Source: Streptomyces sp. WAC05374
Lineage (GTDB): Bacteria; Actinomycetota; Actinomycetes; Streptomycetales; Streptomycetaceae
DNA: 64,000 nt
Direction: 5' to 3'
Assembly (NCBI RefSeq): GCF_004353505.1
Contig: NZ_SMNQ01000001.1
Location: forward strand, 620,001-684,000
Shown: positions 16,290-25,339 of the stretch, in pieces
Position numbering within the stretch: position 1 is the first letter of the stretch
How the letters are laid out: every line of letters begins with the position of its first letter
Translations under genes and position numbers: made by a program
The notes under the pieces: model-generated
The model's database searches: none
What the model saw: the letters and a program-made list of their open reading frames with translations, nothing else
What the model was told of the DNA's origin: nothing

Positions 16290-16852
16290 GGCGCCCGGCG
16301 GCGGTGTTGTTCGACCGTGACGACACGCTCGTCGAGGACGTCCCGTACAACGGCGACCCGGAGAAGGTCCGGCCCATGCCGGGGGCGCGGGAGGCGCTGC
16401 GGCTGCTGCGGGAGCACGGGCTGCGGCTCGGGGTGGTGTCCAACCAGTCGGGCATCGGCCGCGGCCTGCTCACCGAGGCCCAGGTGCGGGCGGTCAACGC
16501 GCGCGTGGACGACCTGCTCGGACCGTTCGGCGCGTGGGCGCACTGTCCGCACGTTCCCGAGGACCGCTGCGGCTGCCGCAAACCGGCGCCCGGCCTGGTC
16601 GTGGAGGCGGCCCGGCTGCTGGGCGTGCGGCCCGGGGACTGCGTGGTGATCGGCGACATCGGCTCCGACATGGGCGCCGCACGGGCGGCGGGCGCGGGCG
16701 CGATCCTGGTGCCCACGGCACGCACGCTCCCCGAGGAGGTGGCGGCCGCGCCCCGCGTGTGCCGCGACCTCCCGGACGCCGCCAGGCTGCTGCTGGGCGG
16801 GGCGGAGGGCGCGGCGGCGGGCGGGGCGGCGGCCGGCGGTGCGCGGTCATGA
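16286..16852 (+). CDS. gmhB: D-glycero-D-manno-heptose-1,7-bisphosphate phosphatase homologue (HAD)
   Basis: HAD-superfamily phosphatase of 188 residues that would remove the C7 phosphate from heptose bisphosphate. The catalytic aspartates are Asp10 and Asp12 in FDRDDTL. VSNQSGIGRG follows, and the zinc-binding loop is Cys87, His89, Cys95 and Cys97 (CPHVPEDRCGCRKP), diagnostic of GmhB-type enzymes. GDIGSDMGAA is motif IV. Overlaps neighbours at both ends (GTGA, ATGA), so it is translationally coupled. The Ala/Gly-rich C-terminal tail is probably disordered. Together with GmhA and HldE homologues 10 kb downstream it completes synthesis of ADP-D-glycero-heptose. Confidence 0.87.
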   Translation: MRRPAAVLFDRDDTLVEDVPYNGDPEKVRPMPGAREALRLLREHGLRLGVVSNQSGIGRGLLTEAQVRAVNARVDDLLGPFGAWAHCPHVPEDRCGCRKPAPGLVVEAARLLGVRPGDCVVIGDIGSDMGAARAAGAGAILVPTARTLPEEVAAAPRVCRDLPDAARLLLGGAEGAAAGGAAAGGARS

Positions 16853-17886
16853 GGGCGCTCGTGGTGCGGCTCGACAGCTTCGGGGACGTCCTGCTCGCCG
16901 GGCCCGCCGTGCGGGCGGTGGCCCACCGGGCGGACCGGGTGGCGCTGCTGTGCGGGCCGCGCGGGGCGCCCGCCGCGCGGCTGCTGCCGGGTGTGGACGA
17001 GGTGCTGGTCTGGGACGCGCCCTGGGTGGGCCTGGACCCGCCGCGGGTGGAACGCGCCGACGTCGACAGGGTGGTCGGCCGGATCGCCGCCGCGCGCGCC
17101 GACGCCGCCGTGGTGCTCACGTCGTTCCACCAGAGCCCGCTGCCCGCCGCGCTGCTGCTGCGCATGGCCGGGGTCGGGCACATCGCCGCCGACAGCGTGG
17201 ACTTCCCCGGCTCGCTGCTGGACGTGCGCCACCGGCGGGCGCCGGACGCCCATGAGGCGGAGGCTGCCCTGGACCTCGCCGAGGCGGCCGGTTTCCCCCG
17301 CCCGCCGGGCGACGACGGCCGGCTGCGCGTGCGGCACGCGCCGGGCGCGCCGGAGCTGACCGGACCGGGGCCGTACGTGGTGGTCCACCCGGGGGCGAGC
17401 GTGGCGGCCCGGCGGTGGAGCCCTGAGCGGTGCGCCCACGCGGTGCGGCTGCTGGCCGGGGCGGGCCACCGGGTCGTCGTCACCGGCGGGCCGGACGAGC
17501 GGGAGCTGACCGCGCTGGTCGCCGGGCGCGACGGACTGGACCTGGGCGGGCGCACGCAGCCGCCGCAACTGGCGGCCGTGCTCGCGGCGGCGGGCGCGGT
17601 GGTGACCGGCAACACCGGCCCGGCACACCTGGCGGCGGCCGTCGGCACCCCGATCGTCTCGCTGTTCTCGCCGGTGGTCCCGGCCGGGCGCTGGGGCCCC
17701 TACGGCGTGCCGCACGTGCTGCTGGGCGACCAGTCGGCGCCGTGCGCGGGCAGCAGGGCCCGGGAGTGCCCCGTGCCCGGCCATCCGTGCCTGGACCGGG
17801 TGACGGCGGAGGACGTGCTGGCGGCCGTGGAGAAGCTGCTCCAGGGCAACGACCTCCTGGAGGACGGCGCGTGGGGCCGCGCGTGA
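16849..17886 (+). CDS. GT9 heptosyltransferase-like glycosyltransferase 1
   Basis: GT-B enzyme of 345 residues resembling ADP-heptose:LPS heptosyltransferases (GT9). N-terminal [23 protein letters not shown] is the typical acceptor-domain start. The donor site shows VVHPGASVAARRW near residue 178 and TGNTGPAHLAAAVGTPIVSLF near 250, which carries the GDT/GPxH-type motif. A cluster of cysteines near the end (CAGSRARECPVPGHPC) resembles the heptosyltransferase C-terminal loop. ATGA overlap with the gmhB homologue. Gram-positives have no LPS, so the acceptor must be another glycan or metabolite. Confidence 0.85.
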   Translation: MRALVVRLDSFGDVLLAGPAVRAVAHRADRVALLCGPRGAPAARLLPGVDEVLVWDAPWVGLDPPRVERADVDRVVGRIAAARADAAVVLTSFHQSPLPAALLLRMAGVGHIAADSVDFPGSLLDVRHRRAPDAHEAEAALDLAEAAGFPRPPGDDGRLRVRHAPGAPELTGPGPYVVVHPGASVAARRWSPERCAHAVRLLAGAGHRVVVTGGPDERELTALVAGRDGLDLGGRTQPPQLAAVLAAAGAVVTGNTGPAHLAAAVGTPIVSLFSPVVPAGRWGPYGVPHVLLGDQSAPCAGSRARECPVPGHPCLDRVTAEDVLAAVEKLLQGNDLLEDGAWGRA

Positions 17887-18857
17887 CGCCGCGCGTGCTC
17901 GTCCTGCGGGCACTCGGGCTCGGCGACCTGCTCACGGGGGTGCCCGCGCTGCGGGCGCTGCGGCGCGCCTTCCCCGCGTACGAGATCGTGCTCGCCGCCC
18001 CGAAGGAGCTGGCGGCGCCCGTGGCCGCGTCCGGGGCGGTGGACCGGCTGCTGCCGGCAGCGGCGCCCGGCCGGGCCGTGCCCACGCGCCTGGATTGGTC
18101 CGGGCCACCCCCCGAGGTGGCCGTCGACCTGCACGGCAAGGGGCCGTCCAGCCACCGGCTGCTGCAACGGACCGGGCCCGGGCGGCTCCTGGCGTTCGCC
18201 CACCCCGGTACGCCGGAGATCGCGGGGCCCGCGTGGACGGCCGAGGAGCACGAGCGTGCCCGCTGGTGCCGGCTGCTGGAGTGGTACGGCATCCCCGCGG
18301 ACCCGGGCGATCTGCGGCTGCCGCCGCCGGGCGCGATGTCCCCCGCGCCCGGCGCGGTCGTCGTCCACCCGGGCGCCGACTCGGAGGCCCGGCGCTGGCC
18401 GGCCGAGCGGTACGCGCGGGTCGTCCGCGGCCTGTCGGGGCGCGGGCACCGGGTGGCGCTGACCGGCGGGCCCGGCGAGGACGCGCTGCTGGACCGGGTC
18501 CTGCGGGACACGGCCGGCGGGGTGCCCGCGGGCGAGGACGGGGGCGTCACCGTGTTCCGGGGCGGGCTGCCCTTCGAGCGGCTGGCCGCCCTGATCGCGG
18601 GCGCCGCGGCGGTGGTGAGCGGAGACACGGGCATCGCCCATGTGGCGGTGGCGTACGGGACGCCCTCGATCACCCTGTTCGGCCCGGTTCCGCCCCGGTT
18701 GTGGGGGCCGCCGCCGGGTACGCGGCACGTGGCGCTGTGGCACCCCGGGCCGCCCGGCGACCCGCACGGCCGGGAGCCGGACCCGCGGCTGCTGCGGATC
18801 CGCCCCGACGACGTCCTCAAGGCCCTGTCCGACCACCCGGAGGTGGTACGCCCGTGA
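17883..18857 (+). CDS. GT9 heptosyltransferase-like glycosyltransferase 2
   Basis: Second GT9 enzyme, 324 residues, paralogous to its upstream neighbour. N-terminal VLVLRALGLGDLLTGVPALRAL, donor motif VVHPGADSEARRWP near residue 160 and SGDTGIAHVAVAYGT near residue 246. GTG start overlaps the previous stop (GTGA). Two successive GT9 enzymes suggest addition of two heptoses or of heptose plus another residue, as in Gram-negative inner cores. Inferred to act in the cytoplasm on a lipid-linked or peptide-linked acceptor. Confidence 0.85.
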   Translation: MTPRVLVLRALGLGDLLTGVPALRALRRAFPAYEIVLAAPKELAAPVAASGAVDRLLPAAAPGRAVPTRLDWSGPPPEVAVDLHGKGPSSHRLLQRTGPGRLLAFAHPGTPEIAGPAWTAEEHERARWCRLLEWYGIPADPGDLRLPPPGAMSPAPGAVVVHPGADSEARRWPAERYARVVRGLSGRGHRVALTGGPGEDALLDRVLRDTAGGVPAGEDGGVTVFRGGLPFERLAALIAGAAAVVSGDTGIAHVAVAYGTPSITLFGPVPPRLWGPPPGTRHVALWHPGPPGDPHGREPDPRLLRIRPDDVLKALSDHPEVVRP

Positions 18858-19741
18858 CCACCGACAGCCGCACCAGCGTGGTCGTCCTCACCCACAACCG
18901 CCGTGAGCAGTTGCTCGCGACGCTCGACCGCCTGGCCGCGCTGCCGGAGCGGCCACCGCTGATCGTGGTCGACAACGCGTCGACCGACGGCACCCCGGAA
19001 GCGGTCGCCGGGCGCCACCCCGGCGTCACGGTGCTGCGCCCGGGGCGCAACCTCGGGGCGCCCGGCCGCACCGTCGGCGTACGGCACGCCCGTACCCCGT
19101 ACGTGGCGTTCAGCGACGACGACTCGTGGTGGGAGCCGGGAGCGCTGGCCCGCGCGGCGGACCTGCTGGACCGCCACCCGAGGCTGGGGCTGCTCGCCGC
19201 ACGCGTCCGGGTCGGCCACGGCGGGCCGCCCGACCCGCTGAACGACCGGCTCGCCGCCTCGCCCCTGGAGCGCGCGGCCGATCTGCCGGGGCCGCCGGTG
19301 CTGGGGTTCCTGGCCTGCGCCGCGGTGGCCCGCCGGGAGGCGTACCTGGAGGCGGGCGGCTACCACCCGATCTTCTTCGTGGGCGGCGAGGAGACGCTGC
19401 TGGCGTACGACCTGGCGGCGCGCGGCTGGGGCGTGTGCCACTGCTCCGACGTGGTGGCCGTGCACAGCCCGCTGGGCGGGGAGCGGCCCGGCCGGCGGGC
19501 CGTCCAGCTCCGCAACGCCGCCCTCACGGCGTGGCTGCGCCGCCCCCTGACCGTGGCCCTGCGGCACACCCGGGCGATCGCGCTGCGGGCGCCCGGGGAC
19601 CCGGAGGCGCGGCGGGCGCTGCGCGACCTGCTGGGCAGGCTGCCCGCCGCGCTGCGCGAGCGCCGCCCGCTCCCGGCGGCGGTGGAGGCGGCGGCGCGCC
19701 GCCTGGACGTCCAGGGGGCGACGGAAGGAGCCGTACCGTGA
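18854..19741 (+). CDS. GT2 glycosyltransferase
   Basis: GT-A enzyme of 295 residues. [21 protein letters not shown] at the start, [13 protein letters not shown] near residue 38 and [14 protein letters not shown] near residue 83 provide the nucleotide-sugar and metal sites. [20 protein letters not shown] near residue 175 holds the presumed catalytic acidic residue. GTGA overlap with the preceding GT9 gene, and its own stop overlaps the start of a short degenerate copy. Sugar specificity unknown; acts within the same glycan pathway by operon logic. Confidence 0.85.
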   Translation: MTTDSRTSVVVLTHNRREQLLATLDRLAALPERPPLIVVDNASTDGTPEAVAGRHPGVTVLRPGRNLGAPGRTVGVRHARTPYVAFSDDDSWWEPGALARAADLLDRHPRLGLLAARVRVGHGGPPDPLNDRLAASPLERAADLPGPPVLGFLACAAVARREAYLEAGGYHPIFFVGGEETLLAYDLAARGWGVCHCSDVVAVHSPLGGERPGRRAVQLRNAALTAWLRRPLTVALRHTRAIALRAPGDPEARRALRDLLGRLPAALRERRPLPAAVEAAARRLDVQGATEGAVP

Positions 19742-20001
19742 CGGATCCGCACACGACCGTGGTCGTGATCAGGCACAGCCGGCGCGGCGCGCTGCCGCAC
19801 ACGCCGGACGAGCCGGCCGGCCCGCCCGGGGGCCCGCCGGTGGACGGCACCGCCGGGGCCGTGGCCCGGCTCCGTCCGGCGGGGACGACCGTCCGGTTCC
19901 GCCGGCCGCGGCGGCTCGCGCGGTGGGTGCACGGGCCGCGCAGGGGGAACGAGCGTGGGCGGAACGCGTGCCGGGGCGCGGGCGGGGCGGCGCCGCGATG
20001 A
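19738..20001 (+). pseudogene. Decayed GT2 glycosyltransferase N-terminal fragment
   Basis: 87-codon frame that keeps the operon's coupled starts (GTGA with the upstream GT2, ATGA with the downstream ligase). Its first 27 residues parallel the upstream GT2: [17 protein letters not shown] versus [28 protein letters not shown] block follows where the intact gene has [10 protein letters not shown]. The VDNAST and SDDD catalytic motifs and about 200 C-terminal residues are absent, and the remainder is Arg/Gly-rich. Best explained as a remnant of a tandem GT2 duplication that may still be translated to keep coupling. An unrelated small protein is possible. Confidence 0.55.
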
Positions 20002-21134
20002 CGGATTCACCGGATCGTTCGGAGGGTACCCGAGGCGACATGATCACCATTGGGGTCGAGGAAGAGTACCTGCTGCTCGATCCGGACACGTGTCTGCCGG
20101 TCCCGCTCGCGGACCCCGTACGCGCGGCGGCGGGCCTGGGGCCGATCGTGGAGGACGCCGAGGTCCAGTCCGAGCTGTTGCAGGCCCAGGTGGAGGTCGC
20201 CACACCCGTGTGCACCGACCTCGAGGAGGTCGGCGGCCACCTGCTGCGACTGCGCCACGCGCTCGGCACGGCGGCGGAGAGGAACGGCTGCCGGATCGCG
20301 GCCTGCGCGACGGCCCCGTACCGCGAGCTCGCACCGGTGCCGGTCACCCAGAAGGCCCGCTACCTGGCCATGCGCAACCAGGCCCCCCAGCTCGTGGCCG
20401 AACAGCTCGTCAACGGGATGCACGTGCACGCGGCCGTGCCGGACCGCGAGATGGGCGTCGCCGTCCTGAGCCGCATCCGGGTCTGGCTGCCGGTCCTGGT
20501 CGCCATGTCGGCCAATTCGCCCCTGTGGGACGGCAAGGACACGGGTTTCGCGAGCTGGCGCACGGTGATCTTCGGGCGCTGGCCGGTCAGTGGACCGCCG
20601 CCGTGCTTCACCTCGCTGGAGGACCACGAGAGTCGCGTACAGGCGCTGCTGGACACCGGGATCATCACCGACACGGGGCAGCTCTACTGGCAGGCCCGGC
20701 TGTCCGACAAGTACCCGACCATCGAGGTGCGCTGCGCGGACGTGCAGCTCCGTGCCGACGCGGCGGTGATGTTCGCCGGACTGATCCGGGCCATGATCGC
20801 CACGGCCATCCGGGAGGAGAAGGCGGGCCTGCCGCTGCCCGAGTGCCCGCCGGAGCTGCTCCAGGCGTCGAACTGGCACGCCGCCCGCCATGGCCTCAGC
20901 GGCCTGCTCGTCGATCCCGCCGGCCGGGCGCGCCGGGCCGGTGACGTGCTGGTGATGCTGCTCGACCACGTCACACCCGCGCTCGACGAGGCCGGCGACA
21001 CCCGCGAGGTGACGTCGCTGGTGCACCGGCTGCTCCAGCAGGGCACCTCGGCCGACCAGCAGCGCCGCGCCCTCACGGAGGGCGGCCTGCGGGCCCTCGC
21101 CGACCTGATCACCAGCGAGACCGTCACGCCCTGA
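19998..21134 (+). CDS. Carboxylate-amine ligase, glutamate-cysteine ligase type 2 (YbdK-like)
   Basis: ATP-dependent ligase of the GCS2 family, 378 residues, forming an amide between a carboxylate and an amine. Family start [14 protein letters not shown] is at residue 15, with [10 protein letters not shown] near residue 143, [19 protein letters not shown] near residue 170 and [10 protein letters not shown] near residue 240. ATG at 19998 gives ATGA overlap with the preceding remnant. ATG at 20040, after GGAGGG, would match the usual family N-terminus better. True substrates of YbdK-like enzymes are poorly known. It might attach an amino group to the glycan or be an unrelated redox gene. Confidence 0.85.
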   Translation: MTDSPDRSEGTRGDMITIGVEEEYLLLDPDTCLPVPLADPVRAAAGLGPIVEDAEVQSELLQAQVEVATPVCTDLEEVGGHLLRLRHALGTAAERNGCRIAACATAPYRELAPVPVTQKARYLAMRNQAPQLVAEQLVNGMHVHAAVPDREMGVAVLSRIRVWLPVLVAMSANSPLWDGKDTGFASWRTVIFGRWPVSGPPPCFTSLEDHESRVQALLDTGIITDTGQLYWQARLSDKYPTIEVRCADVQLRADAAVMFAGLIRAMIATAIREEKAGLPLPECPPELLQASNWHAARHGLSGLLVDPAGRARRAGDVLVMLLDHVTPALDEAGDTREVTSLVHRLLQQGTSADQQRRALTEGGLRALADLITSETVTP

Positions 21135-21638
21135 CGGCTTCCCGCTCGGCCAGTCACTCGCTGGGCCGGTGTGCCCGGTTGGTGCCTCACCCGGCCGGTC
21201 ACTCGCTGGGCCGCTGACTCGCCCGGCAGGTGACGCCGCTCGGCGTACGCCCGGCCGCGTGGGCCGTCGGGCGGCCTCGCCGTGCCGGAGCCGCTCCCCC
21301 GGGCGCCCCCATCGGCCTCGCCCGGCCTGCCCGCAGCAGACCGATCGGGGCGGCAAAGTGGCTGGGCGCGCCCCACGCCCAGCGGGCCCCGGGCCCCAAG
21401 GCCGCTCTCCCCCGTCGCGCGCCCGGGAACCCCGGGCCCCGAGGCGCGTACCCGGCCGCGCCCGTCAGGGCCCTCGACCGCAGGTCACACGCACACGGAA
21501 CGCGCCTTCCCCCGTGCCGGTCACCGTTCGTGACCACTCCGATGGCTCACACCACCGCGCCCCCGGCCCCCGTCCGGCCGAGCCTGGTCGCAGGTGTGGG
21601 GGGCACTGGAGCGTCGTCCGCGTACGGATGGAGACCGA
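21135..21638. other. 504-bp gene-free spacer with direct repeat
   Basis: No convincing gene on either strand. A small hairpin CCGTCA/TGACGG overlaps the preceding stop (21121-21137). GGCC(A/G)GTCACTCGCTGGGCCG occurs at 21148-21168 and 21193-21213 (20 of 21 bases identical). The last 100 bp should carry the promoter of the next operon, but no clear -35/-10 pair is seen. Confidence 0.55.
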
Positions 21639-22607
21639 ATGAACACCGCTTTCTCTCGCAGGTGGGAACACGCCGTCGTCACCGGCGGCGCCGGATTCGT
21701 CGGCTCTCACCTGTGCCACGCGCTGCTGGACTCGGGCACGGCCGTCACCTGCGTCGACGACTTCAGCACCGGGCGGCCGGAGAACATATCCGGGCTGCTC
21801 GGCCGCCCCGGCTTCACGCTCGTGGAGGCGAACGTCTCGGAGCCCTTCACCGTGGAGCGCCCGCCCGACCTGGTGCTGCACTTCGCGTCGCCCGCGTCGC
21901 CCGCCGACTATCTGCGCCTGCCGCTGCACACACTGGACGCCGGCAGCCTGGGCACCCGGCACGCGCTGGACCTCGCGCACCGGTCGGAGGCACGGTTCCT
22001 GCTCGCCTCCACCTCCGAGGTGTACGGCGACCCGCAGCAGCACCCGCAGAACGAGCGGTACTGGGGCAACGTGAACCCGGTCGGTCCGCGCAGCGTGTAC
22101 GACGAGGCCAAGCGGTTCGGCGAGGCGCTCACCACCGCCGAGGCGGAGGTGCACGGCACGGACGCCGGCATCGTCCGGCTGTTCAACACCTACGGTCCGC
22201 GGATGCGCGGCCACGACGGCCGGGCCGTGCCCACCTTCGTCCGCCAGGCGCTCGACGGGGAACCCCTCACCGTCACCGGCGACGGCCTCCAGACGCGGTC
22301 GCTGTGCTACATCGACGACACCGTGCGCGGCATCCTCGCCGCGGCCGCCCACGGGCTGCGCGGCCCGGTGAACATCGGCAACCCGACCGAGATCACCATG
22401 CTGGACCTGGCCCGGCTCGTCATCCGCCTGACCGGCTCCGACTCGGAGATCCGTTTCATCGAACGGCCCACGGACGACCCCGCCGTGCGCTGCCCGGACA
22501 TCACACTGGCCCGCGACAAGCTCCAGTGGGAGCCGCGCGTCGACGCCGAAGAGGGCCTGCGGCGCACCATCGCCTGGTTCCGCGGCCACGCGGACTCCCC
22601 CGCCTGA
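21639..22607 (+). CDS. UDP-glucuronate decarboxylase-like NAD-dependent epimerase/dehydratase
   Basis: Extended SDR of 322 residues. Rossmann motif TGGAGFVGSH near residue 15, STSEVYGDP near residue 123 and the block YWGNVNPVGPRSVYDEAKR near residue 142 with the catalytic YxxxK. That block is characteristic of UDP-xylose synthase (UXS), which oxidatively decarboxylates UDP-glucuronate; most members read YDEGKR. ATG at 21639 follows GGATGGAG. It would supply UDP-xylose or a related pentose donor. A 4,6-dehydratase or 4-epimerase function is possible. It is not a good match to the heptose epimerase HldD. Confidence 0.8.
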   Translation: MNTAFSRRWEHAVVTGGAGFVGSHLCHALLDSGTAVTCVDDFSTGRPENISGLLGRPGFTLVEANVSEPFTVERPPDLVLHFASPASPADYLRLPLHTLDAGSLGTRHALDLAHRSEARFLLASTSEVYGDPQQHPQNERYWGNVNPVGPRSVYDEAKRFGEALTTAEAEVHGTDAGIVRLFNTYGPRMRGHDGRAVPTFVRQALDGEPLTVTGDGLQTRSLCYIDDTVRGILAAAAHGLRGPVNIGNPTEITMLDLARLVIRLTGSDSEIRFIERPTDDPAVRCPDITLARDKLQWEPRVDAEEGLRRTIAWFRGHADSPA

Positions 22608-22626
22608 GCGGACCCGTCCGCGAAGC

Positions 22627-22654
22627 GGCCGGGGACGCCCCGACGTCCCCGGCC
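22627..22654 (+). terminator. Stem-loop between epimerase and carbamoyltransferase genes
   Basis: Ten-base perfect arms GGCCGGGGAC and GTCCCCGGCC around an eight-base loop, 20 bp after the epimerase stop, without a T-run. Possible terminator or attenuator that uncouples the epimerase from the genes downstream. Confidence 0.55.
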
Positions 22655-22689
22655 GTCCTCCCCCTACTCGCCGAAAGGCCAGGGACCCC

Positions 22690-24357
22690 ATGCGCATTCT
22701 CGGAATCAACGCTCTCTTCCACGATCCCGCCGCCGCACTGGTCATCGACGGCCGGACCGTCGCCGCCGCGGAGGAGGAGCGGTTCTCCCGCCGCAAGCAC
22801 GGGAAGCGGCCGGTGCCGTTCTCCGCCTGGGAACTGCCCGGGGCGGCCGCCGCCTGGTGCCTGAAGCGGGCGGGCCTGCGCCCCCAGGACCTGGACGCGG
22901 TGGCGTACTCCTTCGATCCCGGACTGGCCCGGCCCGCCGAGCAGATGGGGCTGGACGACCCGTGGGACCACCTGCGGCTGACGTACGCGCGTGAGGCGCC
23001 CGGGTTCCTCAGGGCGGCGCTGCCGGGCCTCGACCCGGAGATCGTCCGTTTCGTGCCGCACCACATGGCGCACGCCGCCTCCGGTGCCTTCGCCGCCGAG
23101 GGCGCGGACACCTCGTCGGTGCTGGTCCTCGACGGGCGGGGCGAGCGGGCCTCGCACCTGGCGGCGCGGCGCGTGCACGACCGGCTGGAGGCGCTGTGCG
23201 CGCAGGAGTTGCCGCACTCGCTGGGGCTGGTCTACGAGGAGCTGACCGACCACCTGGGATTCCTGCGTTCCTCCGACGAGTTCAAGGTGATGGCGCTGGC
23301 GTCCCACGGCCGGCCCCGGATGCTCCCCGAGCTGCGCCGGTACGTGTATCCCACCGGTGACGGGGGGTTCCACGCGACGGGAGTGCCGTGGGCGGAGCTG
23401 TGCCCGCGCCGCCGCCCGGAGGAGGCGTGGACGCAGGACCACGCCGACATCGCCGCGAGCGCGCAGGCGGTGCTGGAGGAGACGCTGCTGGACCTGGTGC
23501 GCTGGCTGCACGGTCAGACCCACGACCGCCTGCTGACCCTGGCCGGAGGTGTCGCCCTCAACTGCGTGGCCAACGCGCGGATCGCGGCCGAGGGACCGTT
23601 CGACCGGGTGTGGGTGCAGCCCGCGGCCGGTGACGCCGGTACGGCGCTGGGCGGTGCGCTGCTGCTGGCGGCGGGCGGCGGGGACGACCCCACGCCCATG
23701 CCGGGCGCCGACCTGGGGCGGGACTGGTCCGACGCGGAGCTGGGCGCCTGGCTGAAGACGGCCGCGGTGCCGTTCGACCGGCCGGCGGACATCGCGGAGA
23801 CGGTCGCCCAGGCGCTGGCGGACAACGCGATCGTGGCGTGGTTCCAGGGGCGTTCGGAGTACGGGCCGCGGGCGCTCGGGCACCGCTCGCTGCTGGCGCA
23901 CCCGGGGCACGCGGGCAACCTGGAGCGGCTCAACGACGTCAAGGGGCGCGAGCAGTTCCGGCCGGTGGCGCCGATGGTGCTCGAGGACCGGGCGGCGGAG
24001 ATCTTCGACGGGGTGATCCCGAGCCCGTACATGCTGTTCGTCCACGACGTGGCGCCCGAGTGGCGGGAGCGCATCCCGGCCGTGGTGCACGTCGACGGCA
24101 CGGCGCGCATCCAGACGGTCGACCGGCGCACCGAGCCGCTGGTGGCGCGGATGCTGACCGAGTTCGAGCGGCGCACCGGGCTTCCCGTGGTGGTCAACAC
24201 CAGCCTGAACACGGCGGGCCGGCCGATGGTGGACGACCCGCGTGACGCCCTGGAGTGCTTCGGCTCGTCGCCCGTGGACCTGCTGGCCATCGGCCCGTAC
24301 GCGGTCCGGCGCGGGGACTTCTTCCGCTCCGACGACACCGACGACGCGTCGCGGTGA
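22690..24357 (+). CDS. NodU/CmcH-family O-carbamoyltransferase
   Basis: Transfers a carbamoyl group from carbamoyl phosphate, via carbamoyl-adenylate, to a hydroxyl. 555 residues, the family norm. N-terminal Kae1-like domain: ILGINALFHDPAAAL at residue 3, metal-binding HHMAHAASGAF near residue 119 and EFKVMALASHGRP near 197. C-terminal YrdC-like domain: RSEYGPRALGHRSLLA near 390 and NTSLNTAGRPMVDDP near 503. ATG at 22690 follows AAAGGCCAGGG. In this context it likely carbamoylates a sugar of the heptose-containing glycan, as NodU and antibiotic-tailoring homologues do on their substrates. Confidence 0.9.
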   Translation: MRILGINALFHDPAAALVIDGRTVAAAEEERFSRRKHGKRPVPFSAWELPGAAAAWCLKRAGLRPQDLDAVAYSFDPGLARPAEQMGLDDPWDHLRLTYAREAPGFLRAALPGLDPEIVRFVPHHMAHAASGAFAAEGADTSSVLVLDGRGERASHLAARRVHDRLEALCAQELPHSLGLVYEELTDHLGFLRSSDEFKVMALASHGRPRMLPELRRYVYPTGDGGFHATGVPWAELCPRRRPEEAWTQDHADIAASAQAVLEETLLDLVRWLHGQTHDRLLTLAGGVALNCVANARIAAEGPFDRVWVQPAAGDAGTALGGALLLAAGGGDDPTPMPGADLGRDWSDAELGAWLKTAAVPFDRPADIAETVAQALADNAIVAWFQGRSEYGPRALGHRSLLAHPGHAGNLERLNDVKGREQFRPVAPMVLEDRAAEIFDGVIPSPYMLFVHDVAPEWRERIPAVVHVDGTARIQTVDRRTEPLVARMLTEFERRTGLPVVVNTSLNTAGRPMVDDPRDALECFGSSPVDLLAIGPYAVRRGDFFRSDDTDDASR

Positions 24358-24373
24358 CGGGAGGAGGCGGCCG

Positions 24374-25339
24374 ATGAACATCCTGCTGTGGCATGTGCAC
24401 GGGTCCTGGACGACGGCGTTCGTCCAGGGGCCCCACACGTACCTGGTGCCCGTCACGCCGGACCGGGGCCCGGACGGCCTGGGCCGGGCGCGCACCTTCA
24501 CCTGGCCCGACTCGGTACGGGAGGTGACGCCCCGGCAGTTGCGGGACGCGCCGGTGGACCTGGTGGTCCTCCAGCGCCCGCACGAGCCGGAGCTGGCCGA
24601 GCGCTGGCTGGGCGGGCGCCGTCCGGGCCGCGACGTCCCGGCCGTGTACCTGGAGCACAACGCGCCCGACGGGAACGTTCCCGACACCCGTCATCCGTGC
24701 GCGGACCGCACGGACCTGACACTGGTGCACGTCACGCACTTCAACCGGCTGTTCTGGGACAACGGATCGGCCCGCACCGAGGTGATCGAGCACGGCGTCG
24801 TCGACCCGGGGCACCTGTACACCGGGCGCCTCGCGCGGGCGGCGGTCGTCGTCAACGAGCCGGTGCGGCGCGGCCGGTACACCGGTACGGACCTGCTGCC
24901 CGCCCTGTGCGGCGCGGCGCCGCTGGACGTGTTCGGCATGCGCACCGAGGGGCTCGCGGCGCACCTGGGTGTGCCCGAGGAGCGGTGCCGGAGCGCCGAC
25001 CTGCCGCAGCGGGAGCTGCACGCGGCGATGGCGGAGCGCCGGCTCTACCTGCATCCCGTCCGCTGGACGTCCCTGGGGCTGTCGCTGCTGGAGGCGATGC
25101 ACCTGGGGATGCCGGTCGTGGCACTGGCCACGACGGAGGCCATCGAGGCGGTGCCGGCGGGCGCCGGGACGCTGTCGACGCGGCCCGAGGTGCTGGCGCG
25201 GGCCGCCCGGACGTACCTGAACGAGCCGGAGGCGGCGGCCGAGGACGGCGCCCGCGCCCGGCAGGCGGCGCTCGAACGGTACGGACTCAAACGCTTCCTG
25301 GACGACTGGGAGCGTGTGATGACGGAGGTGCGCTCATGA
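24374..25339 (+). CDS. GT4-like glycosyltransferase
   Basis: 321-residue protein with a degenerate N-terminal Rossmann half (NILLWHVHGSWTTAFVQG) and a recognisable GT-B C-terminal donor half: LYLHPVRWTSLGLSLLEAMHLGMPVVAL near residue 225 with the ExxxxxG acidic residue of GT4 enzymes. HNAPDG and THFNRLFW segments lie in the middle. ATG at 24374 follows GGAGGAGG. ATGA overlap with the next glycosyltransferase gene. I recognise it only as a GT4-like enzyme of actinobacterial glycan loci; donor unknown. Confidence 0.75.
   Translation: MNILLWHVHGSWTTAFVQGPHTYLVPVTPDRGPDGLGRARTFTWPDSVREVTPRQLRDAPVDLVVLQRPHEPELAERWLGGRRPGRDVPAVYLEHNAPDGNVPDTRHPCADRTDLTLVHVTHFNRLFWDNGSARTEVIEHGVVDPGHLYTGRLARAAVVVNEPVRRGRYTGTDLLPALCGAAPLDVFGMRTEGLAAHLGVPEERCRSADLPQRELHAAMAERRLYLHPVRWTSLGLSLLEAMHLGMPVVALATTEAIEAVPAGAGTLSTRPEVLARAARTYLNEPEAAAEDGARARQAALERYGLKRFLDDWERVMTEVRS

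Noticed and set aside
12866-16552. A 1228-codon open frame on the minus strand
   Set aside because: It runs antisense to the amidotransferase end, S9 peptidase, GT2 and gmhB genes, all with intact catalytic motifs and overlapping starts; it has no ribosome binding site or recognisable domain.
21639-22607. HldD ADP-heptose 6-epimerase
   Set aside because: The GNVNPVGPRS and YDEAK block fits UDP-glucuronate decarboxylases; HldD-specific features are not seen.
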